From Xylaria sp. FL1777 (taxonomy: Eukaryota > Ascomycota > Sordariomycetes > Xylariales > Xylariaceae), in contig MU400598.1 in assembly GCA_022578965.1 (NCBI GenBank), positions 1-64,000 of the forward strand: DNA of 64,000 nucleotides, written 5' to 3'. Positions within the stretch are counted from its first letter, which is position 1, and each line of letters opens with the position of its first letter. Positions 56,338 through 64,000 of the stretch are shown piece after piece. The translations under genes were made by a program, and so were the position numbers. The notes beneath the pieces were generated by a model. That model was not told the origin of the DNA. It was given only the letters and a program-made list of their open reading frames with translations, and ran no database searches.

Positions 56338-59300
56338 CCGCCTCCTCAGCTTCATCAGTCCCCCGTTGGGTAAGGGCTGCGTGAGAGATGGCTGAGTTAT
56401 TTGACAAGTGCTCTTGCATCACATCATCTTACGACCTCGAGTGTCCCTCGTCCCAGACACCGCGGACTATCTCTGGGACGTCCAGACCTCTCTGGTTTGT
56501 ATACCCTTGGAGGGTTTCCTCAATTCTTGCCTCGAAGGCGTGCCACGACGTCCAACCCCGTCGTGTCTCATGTTGGCCGATGCCTACTACAGTGGCCGTC
56601 GCGCCTCTGTGGAACTCTTCGCCTGATGCGATTCAGGTAGAATGACCCCTCTCAAATCCTCCTCCAACGGCGTTTTCATGGGCACAAAGACAACCGCCCA
56701 TTGTGCACTTGGAAACACGTCTTGGCGGAATGGACTCTGAGATGCACCAGCATCGGAGCCTCGCCTAGTAGAGGACAATGGCTGTCGAGCGCGTCTACAG
56801 TTACAGGTAGTGACACTTCAAACGCGATCGTGGGATTGGAAGTATAGCGTTACCCCAAGTAGTTACGGGTTTCCATCGGGGCTGATCTTCGCTACACAGC
56901 TATCTAGGCTACGACCTCGAGATATTGATAGGAGCAGTTTGGTCGCGGTTATACAATCTCAGTTTGTGGATAGTATCAGGTGATACTGCTGCTGCTGCTG
57001 CTGCTGCTGCTTTGAGACGGGCAATTGAATTTGGATAGGCGACTAGGAAACCCGACCCAGAGAATCGACGAGGGCACTTTAGCATGCACAACTCGAATGC
57101 ATGCTCTCCACGGCATCACGACAGATTCCGCGGAAGACACTATCCCAAGACGAGCGGCCCCCAACCATCGTGCCATCACCTTCAGCCATGGCCTAACGAT
57201 AGTGTACCACGTAACGATTGTGCAACGAGGAAGAGTACGACGCTCCGACATTATTCTCACCGATCCAGCCAGCCAATCGCCCTCCACCGTACCACCACGG
57301 AGATAACGGCCAATGCAAGGCCTCAGGAACACTGTCTCCACACGTACTGCCATGCAACGCGAGTCGTGTCGTGAGGTGAGCCCGCGAAACGGATGCATAT
57401 GACATGAAAATGATTCAATCGAAATACATAGCCACGTCGACTGTCGCCGATCTTTGCCATTTTGGCCCGGCACTCTCCCGACAGCCACATTCGGAAGACT
57501 GACCAGGACCGCCGTCGCAGCCAAATCACGAGGCGCGCGAAGGCATCTGGTGAGGCTCAGGGAGTGAACCCCGGCTGAGGATACGCTTTCGACAAAGACT
57601 TTGTGCAAAGCGCGAGATTGGGGAATGGGGAAAACTGAGAAATCGATATGAGCTGTTCGGCCTGGCCGGGTGTACAGGGTCTCAAGACGCCCCAATTCGG
57701 AGGGGGTTCTGATTCTTGCTACCCAGTGTACCGCAGTCGCACAGCAGCAGCATGCATGGGACAGCTCGAGAATGGCATTCTTGCAATCTCCATGTCGCGG
57801 CGTGCGGGGTCTGGCTCTCTTCTTCGCATTTCCATTTGCACCTTATTACCTCTTCCTCTCCTCATGGACCCTCGACATATCCTACCCAACTTGCCCTCCC
57901 TCTCCATCTCTAGGGCATGGTTCGACTAGTCATCACTTAGCTCGGTCAGACAAGCCTACACCTCCAAGGATTCTTCATTAGCCTAGCAGACCCTGAGCAA
58001 GGGCGTAGACATAACTACGGGCTTATAAGCGCATGTGAGCCAAGATAGCTCACACCCCGCATCTAGAGATCTCAAGTCGAGATTTATGCTTGTGCTCTGG
58101 CATATAACACATCCCGTATCACGGTAGACCGAATCATTGACAAGCCAGCCGACGTAAGACATGCAAAAGCGTAATATTTGCCGGCATATACCCGAAAAGA
58201 GAAGAGACGGCATGATCAAGCTATATTATACGCTGCCGATCGCTTACACTACATGCTGTTGGCGTCGGGGAATATCCCGAGATATCCTGAACTAGATAGG
58301 GGAAGAAATAGTAGCCTAGCGCAGCGCATCTCATCTTGGTTCTAAGACGAGAGTCTTAGCTCAACGCGGCATTCCCATACGGGAAAGGGATAAGATATCT
58401 CCTTAGGATGACTTTAGTAAAGCATGTATTAGATATGCATGGTAATATCAGATAATATCTCCAAGGCGCCGCGTACCTACGTCTTCACAGTGCCTATTCG
58501 TACACACATATCTTCAATACATGTAGGAACGACGGGTGCTGTCTATGTGCATCAGATTCAGAGTGATGGCAAAAACTTATGGGGCACTCCGGTTAAAGAA
58601 CCGTCTCTGGATTAGGACCAGCTCGTATATGCAGAGACTTCATCAGCTTCTTGACTATTTAATACGGTAGAGCACCTAACATAAACACATGACGTGCCTA
58701 AAGGGTCACTTCTAGATCTTCCAGTTCCCGCCCTCGATACCTTAGTCCTATATGTTGGCTAAGAACGAAAAACAACTTCATCTCTCGTCATGGTGAAAAC
58801 TAAAACCTTCTATCGAGTTGTGCCGCCTCGCCGTCTAAACCTCACGACAGGCGAAAAGAGACATACTGGCTACTAAAGATTATCCACCGGAAGCCCTCCC
58901 GTACAAGCATAGAGCATAGGGCGATCCCATATAAAACCCCTCTTCCAAGACAATACCTAGGTATGGAGAGCATATACTAGTTGGTAGCTATCAGGACGTC
59001 CAATCTATTTGAGTTGCCCTTGATATGCTTCAAACTACACGTTGACAAACGAAATTGTGTGGATGCATGCGTAGTGTCAGTATGTTCCAGGGCTCATCCA
59101 TGCGCAGCTCTTAGGACCCCTCATCCTTTCCATAGTACAGAATGATGGAATACGAATATAGGTAATGATTAGAAGGATAGGTACCCTACGATATGGAGAA
59201 GCTCATCTACTATTATGTATGTAGTAAGTGAAGTCTAGCCTTTTGAGTTTACGCTGCTAGGATTGGCATACAATCGCGTGATGCTATTACATGCAGAATA

Positions 59301-59710
59301 ATACTAGTTCCGGGGTGCAAGGTTGTAAGCTTTCGGTAGTGTAGCATCATGACAATACTAGCTGAAGTTTAACGGAGGTAACCTATTATATAGCGTAGCT
59401 AACTGAACGATGCTTCCGACGCCGTCCCCTTGTACACGCAATAGGTAGCTATCTACTGCAATTCTCGACGGCTCTGCGCAGCATGCAGCCGGAAAGGATT
59501 CAAAAACCGCCAAATTGAAATATCAGAGCAAGGCCCAGGTCTTTTCACTAATAAACGCCACACCAAATTGCTTAGCCCGATTCCATTCCCGCAGTGATTC
59601 GTCGTACACCCTATGCGATCTACAACGTGTGAGGTATGTCCGCCATCTTATAGTATCACACATTTGCTTTCTTGCATCTCTTCTCAGACGGAGATAGACT
59701 GTCCAAGCCA

Positions 59711-61652
59711 CTATTTCTTCGTGGGCAATGCCGGGGGAGCCATTTTGCCAGCACCTGTGTCAATCTTCTTATTCGGTGGTTTCTCAGGAATCTTGAATCC
59801 ACCGTTGATAGAGCTGGCGCCACCGCCCCCGACTTGGGTGAAGGTGCCTCCTTTGAACCAGCGATCTTCCTCTGCCTTTCTCTTACGACTGAGTTCGGCC
59901 TGAACCTTAGGATCCACAAGTTCAAGACCCTGAACAGGTGTAAACGCCAATGAGGACGCTGTTCCTGCTCCGCCTCCGATAGTTGAACCCACGCCCGACG
60001 TGCGTAAGCCCTTGCCCCGGAGGTCGATGTTATGAGCTGATTGGCCAAACCCGCGGAGTGAAGATGCCGCACCGCCGATTGGCGTGGCTCCTCCCCATCC
60101 TTTGTGTTTCTGACTTAGCTTCGCTCGCGTCCGGTTGTCGATCTGCATGCCTCGAATACGGCCATCACCAGTCTGGCCTATCATGCCCATACCAACGGTA
60201 GAATCACCGGTGCCATAGCCGGCCTCTTTCTCCTCTTTACCGAAGGCCATACGATTCTGTGCCTTCCGTATTTCTGTCATGGCAGTTGCTTCCTTTGCCT
60301 TCCGGGCGCGGCGACCGCCTCGTTTCCGAGAAGGTTTGTCATCCGGGGCAGGTAAGGCTCGTTGTCCCTTATTTGGTGGGGGTTCTGTAATCTTATCCAG
60401 GCGCTCTAGACACTGAGACCGCAGCTCCTCTCCATACGAGCCATCGGGAGTAGCATGGCTTGTGTCAGCACGAGCCGCAAGTATTAATTTAGCCGCCACG
60501 ACCTTCAGAGCCTTCTTCTTGAGGTCGTTCGGAATACCGCGAATTATGGGCGAGTAGTACAGATATCCTTGTTGTCTGATTGAAGTGTTGGTCGCAAAGG
60601 CGGCACTCCTCGACTTATTGGTACCCCACGCGGCAATGTTGCAAGCAGGTACTCTAGATAAATTTGTTAGACCGCCAGCCGTGTTGATTAGCTGGGCTGC
60701 TGTTAACGATCCGACCACGGTTGTTAAGTTGGGCGCGAAAATGCTCATCCGAGATTGAACGTATTCGGTTAACGTCTTCTTGGCCTTATCCATCTTTATC
60801 ATCATATGGCAGGCGCGAAGGATGCGTTCAAGCTCATCCTGAGTAATTTCATGACCCTTGCTTGTCGTAGCCTCAACCGTGACGACCATCAAAGATGGAC
60901 CGTCGAGCACGGACTTGAGAGATTCGGCCAGGGGATTATTGGTAGAGTCTTGTATAGCTCTAATACTATCTGAATCCATCGGCCCATTGCCAAGAATGGC
61001 GACAACTTTGGCATACTCTATTGGATTTTGGATCAAGGTCTCTAACTCAGGAAACCTGGCCGAGTAGTGATCTCTGATAAACTTGTGGACTTTCATTATC
61101 TCGCCATCGATCTGGGTGGATAGCGTGTTGGACTCGGTGAGGATCTTGTATTCGGGGTTGTCCTCTATATTGCCAACGTTGATGGTCGCTTGCGAAAGGG
61201 GTTTCGATTGGAAACGAGTTATGTCCTGTAGTAGGCCAGCGAATCGGTCAGGTCTGATGCTCGAGCCGATAGATGTAAACAAACACATGTATCGCCAGTT
61301 GAGATAGAGAGGATTGACTAACCTTGAGGAGCGGCTCTAGCTTTTCCATGACACTGGTGACCTTGCGCACATCGCTGACGTTTCCGAGCTGCATCTTCTC
61401 GATCCTCGCCTTGGCAGCCTCCTCATCTTCTATGGTATTCGCGATCCCATCCACCCCACCCATATCCTCGTCCTCATCCGGCTCTTCTTCTTCGTCACCG
61501 TCCAGCATCATGTCGCCATTTTCTTGATGATTGCCGTCAGACAAAAGTGCCGGGCCGTCATCGAGATCGAGTCCGGCATCGTTCTGAACATCGCCTTTTT
61601 CGGAGCCTGAGTCTTCGAAGTCCTGAAGAAGCTCATCCGCTAGCGTCGACAT
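59711..61652 (-). CDS. PRP31: U4/U6 snRNP splicing factor PRP31
   Basis: The exons on the minus strand are 61652-61323 and 61225-59711, giving 614 residues. The intron (GTTAGT...CTACAG, phase 0) joins EPLLK to DITRFQSKP. The N-terminus is acidic. The NOSIC segment follows (GNIEDNPEYKILTESN, KVHKFIRDHYSARFPELE). Next is the Nop domain, with GPSLMVVTVEATTSKG, LTEYVQSRMSIFAPNL and SLTAAQLINTAGGL, which clamps the 15.5K protein on the U4 5' stem-loop. The Prp31 C-terminal part has the basic KRGGRRARKAKEATAM and the GYGTGDSTVGMGMIG segment. PRP31 bridges U4/U6 and U5 in the tri-snRNP. Length and all signature blocks fit a complete gene. It diverges from CLF1 with 507 bases between start codons. 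Confidence 0.96.
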
Positions 61653-62159
61653 TGTGTCGCCGGTGGAAAAGTGGTTGTCGCAGGAGGATGATACTTCTAG
61701 ATCGAAGATTTTGACGTGGCTCAGTTGATACTAATAACAAAGAGGCAAATGCGACAAGAAAGCTGACGTAGGGACTGTAGTCCAGCCACTGTCTTGATAG
61801 GAAATAGAAAGAGAAATGGGAATGGAGATGCAAGATAGGTAAGGACCTACAGTAGGTAGCATAGGTAGGAAATAATTAAAGTGGGACAACGGGAGCTACC
61901 TAGGTATCAAGTGCTGCACATGTGCATGTATGCGTTTAGATCATATACCTTGATAGATGCATATCTTAGAAGCTGTCTCCAACGCGTGCAAAGATAGCAT
62001 CAAGCGTCCACTCGCGTTCTCCATCTCAACTATTGATGCCTGCGCTGTGGAAATCACACAACATCTAAAATCTTTCTATTCTAACTTTCTACTTACAATC
62101 CGATCGAGCGCGCACACATAGCGTAACGTCGCCCCCAAAAGACGATCTAAACCGCCAAA
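61653..62159. promoter_or_regulatory. Shared PRP31/CLF1 divergent promoter region
   Basis: These 507 bases separate the start codons of two divergent spliceosome genes and must hold both leaders and promoters. A short TACAGTAGGTAGCATAGG motif patch and an AT-rich middle are the only visible features. I recognise no specific factor site. Confidence 0.5.
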
Positions 62160-64000
62160 ATGGAGTCCTCTCGCGGCCCCCCGAGGGTCAAGAACAAGGC
62201 CGCTGCACCCATACAGATCTCGGCTGAGCAGCTGCTCCGAGAGGCCGTCGATCGCCAGGAAACCGGCATACAGGCCCCGACGCAGCGTTTCGCCGATCTC
62301 GAGGAGCTCCACGAGTTTCAGGGCCGCAAACGCAAGGAGTTCGAAGACTATGTCAGGCGCAACCGGATCAACATGAACAACTGGATGCGCTATGCCGCAT
62401 GGGAGCTCGAGCAAAAGGAATTCAAGCGCGCGCGCTCCATCTTCGAGAGAGCCTTGGACGTCGACGCCACGTCCGTCGTGCTATGGATTCGGTACATCGA
62501 AGCCGAGATGAGGAACAGGAATATCAACCACGCAAGGAACCTCCTGGACCGCGCCGTTACCATCCTGCCTAGAGTCGACAAACTCTGGTACAAGTACGTC
62601 TACATGGAAGAAATGCTGGGAAACATCCCCGGCACCCGGCAGGTTTTTGAGAGGTGGATGGAATGGGAGCCTGATGAAGTCGCGTGGGGTGCATACATCA
62701 AGCTTGAGAAACGCTACGGCGAGTACGAACGCGCCCGTGCCATATTCGAGCGCTTCACAATCGTCCGTCCCGAACCACGCAATTGGATCAAATGGGCCAA
62801 GTTCGAGGAAGAGTTTGGTACAAGCGACCTGGTCCGCGAAGTATTCGGTGCCGCCGTCGAAGCTCTTGGCGACGAGTTCGTTGATGAGAGGCTTTTCATC
62901 GCCTATGCTAGGTTTGAGACTAAGCTGAAAGAGTATGAGCGTGCGAGGGCCATCTACAAATATGCGCTCGACCGACTTCCACGGTCTAGGTCCATGGGAT
63001 TACACAAGGCTTACACCACCTTTGAGAAACAATACGGCGACAGAGACGGCGTCGAGGACGTCGTACTATCCAAAAGGAGGCGCATCTATGAAGACCAAAT
63101 CAAAGAGAACCCGAAGAACTACGACATATGGTTTGATTATGCCCGACTCGAAGAAACATCGGGCGACCTAGACCGCGTGAGAGACGTGTACGAGCGAGCT
63201 GTCGCACAAGTTCCCCCAACCCAGGAGAAGCGGCATTGGCGCCGATATATTTACCTCTGGATATTCTATGCACTATGGGAGGAGATGGAGGCCAAGGAAA
63301 TCATCCGCGCTCGCCAGATCTACAAGCTATGTCTAGAGATAATCCCCCATAAGAAGTTTTCGTTTGCCAAAATATGGTTGCTCAAGGCGCAGTTTGAAAT
63401 TCGGCAGGGTGAGCTGACAACCGCACGAAAGGCACTCGGTCAGGCCATTGGCATATGTCCCAAAGACAAGCTATTCAAAGGCTACATCGACCTAGAGCTC
63501 AAGCTGTTCGAGTTTGTGAGGTGCCGGACGCTTTACGAGAAACACATCGAGTGGAACCCGGCCAATTGCCAGACATGGATTAAATTCGCGGAGCTCGAGA
63601 GGGGCCTAGATGATCTAGAGAGGACGAGGGCTATCTTCGAACTGGCCATCGGTCAGCCCGTCTTGGACATGCCCGAGCTGTTATGGAAAGCCTATATTGA
63701 CTTCGAAGAGGAAGAGGGCGAGTATAGCAGGACACGTGACTTGTATGAGCGGTTGCTCGAGAAGACAGATCATGTTAAGGTGTGGATTAGCTACGCGCAC
63801 TTCGAAATTAACATCCCCGAGGATGATGAAGAAGGAGCCGAAGACGAGTCTGAGGAGCGGCCTGTCAGTGCGGAGGCTAAAATACGCGCTCGCAAAGTAT
63901 TCGGGCGCGCATATAAGAGTATGAAGGAGAGAGACCTCAGGGAGGAGCGTGTATCGCTCCTCAACGCCTGGCTGTCATTCGAGCGCACGCATGGCTCCGT
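62160..64000 (+). CDS. CLF1: Pre-mRNA splicing factor CLF1 (Crooked neck), partial 3'
   Basis: An uninterrupted frame from the ATG at 62160 runs off the window end after 613 codons; fungal CLF1 proteins have about 680 residues, so roughly the last tenth is missing. It starts [20 protein letters not shown] and contains the conserved [15 protein letters not shown] long series of HAT (half-a-TPR) repeats follows, each with a W...Y/F..E core and RAR.(I/V)(F/Y)ERA: for example [20 protein letters not shown] and [20 protein letters not shown]. An acidic loop ([13 protein letters not shown]) interrupts the last visible repeats, as usual. CLF1/SYF3 is a scaffold of the NineTeen Complex in the spliceosome and also helps tri-snRNP joining. 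No intron is seen in this part. Confidence 0.97.
   Translation, partial: MESSRGPPRVKNKAAAPIQISAEQLLREAVDRQETGIQAPTQRFADLEELHEFQGRKRKEFEDYVRRNRINMNNWMRYAAWELEQKEFKRARSIFERALDVDATSVVLWIRYIEAEMRNRNINHARNLLDRAVTILPRVDKLWYKYVYMEEMLGNIPGTRQVFERWMEWEPDEVAWGAYIKLEKRYGEYERARAIFERFTIVRPEPRNWIKWAKFEEEFGTSDLVREVFGAAVEALGDEFVDERLFIAYARFETKLKEYERARAIYKYALDRLPRSRSMGLHKAYTTFEKQYGDRDGVEDVVLSKRRRIYEDQIKENPKNYDIWFDYARLEETSGDLDRVRDVYERAVAQVPPTQEKRHWRRYIYLWIFYALWEEMEAKEIIRARQIYKLCLEIIPHKKFSFAKIWLLKAQFEIRQGELTTARKALGQAIGICPKDKLFKGYIDLELKLFEFVRCRTLYEKHIEWNPANCQTWIKFAELERGLDDLERTRAIFELAIGQPVLDMPELLWKAYIDFEEEEGEYSRTRDLYERLLEKTDHVKVWISYAHFEINIPEDDEEGAEDESEERPVSAEAKIRARKVFGRAYKSMKERDLREERVSLLNAWLSFERTHGS

Larger units (their letters stand above)
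50868..59710. other. Gene desert, about 8.8 kb
   Basis: The first 800 bases are probably promoter and leader of the C2H2 gene. The rest has no frame I can support. It holds GC-rich sequence with GGGGCC/GGTCC words (51.7-52.1 kb), CGCCGCCCCC repeats (53225-53255), motif clusters (54390-54800, 55140-55180), CACAGA and CAAAGCT tandem repeats, and a perfect hairpin at 56.3 kb. AT-rich sequence runs over 58.2-59.5 kb. A 239-residue minus-strand frame at 56976-57695 ends in serines encoded by a trinucleotide repeat and looks non-coding. Confidence 0.55.

Noticed and set aside
56976..57695. 239-residue minus-strand open frame
   Set aside because: Composition is rich in Arg, Ser and Val as in chance frames, no family motif is visible, and its serine-rich end comes from a trinucleotide repeat. 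Overlapping frames of similar quality exist on the other strand.

Overview
The window is nuclear DNA of a filamentous ascomycete (Pezizomycotina, most likely Sordariomycetes). The genes carry short introns of about 50-110 bases with GTNNGT donors and TACTAAC-like branch sites. The protein set is typical of these fungi: a Zn2Cys6 factor, SUMO, a LIM protein, DUF4360, and conserved nuclear pore and spliceosome subunits. About 20 genes lie in 64 kb, separated by long non-coding stretches rich in microsatellites and in a dispersed palindromic motif related to GTAGGTACCTAC.

Layout. 0-2.9 kb: accessory edge with the 3' end of a cytochrome P450, a relic of an O-methyltransferase, and an unknown F-box-like protein. 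4.2-9.7 kb: an RBR ubiquitin ligase, a secreted DUF4360 protein and the ESCRT-I subunit VPS37. 10.4-20.2 kb: nucleoporin NUP84/NUP107, mitochondrial CMC4, SUMO (SMT3) and a three-LIM protein. 22.1-30.9 kb: a PAP2 lipid phosphatase, casein kinase 2 beta, a 310-bp MITE and RIC1. 33.1-34.5 kb: THO subunit TEX1, just after an assembly gap. 36.4-39.5 kb: a Zn2Cys6 regulator. 42.4-45.0 kb: a GST-fold protein with a long disordered and basic N-terminal half. 46.2-47.3 kb: an SDR oxidoreductase. 50.0-50.9 kb: a two-finger C2H2 factor. 50.9-59.7 kb: a gene desert. 59.7-64.0 kb: the divergent splicing genes PRP31 and CLF1, the latter cut by the window end.

The genes do not form a metabolic cluster or operon. 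Several serve nuclear gene expression (NUP84, TEX1, PRP31, CLF1, SMT3) or membrane traffic (VPS37, RIC1), but they are scattered. Only PRP31 and CLF1 share an obvious regulatory region. I found no clearly new multi-gene system. The most unusual items are the basic/GST fusion, the MITE inserted in the centre of the dispersed palindrome, the palindrome family itself, and a CMC4 gene whose start codon alone appears to form the first coding exon.

All exon joins were worked out by eye from splice signals, reading phase and remembered family sequence. They have not been tested against transcripts.
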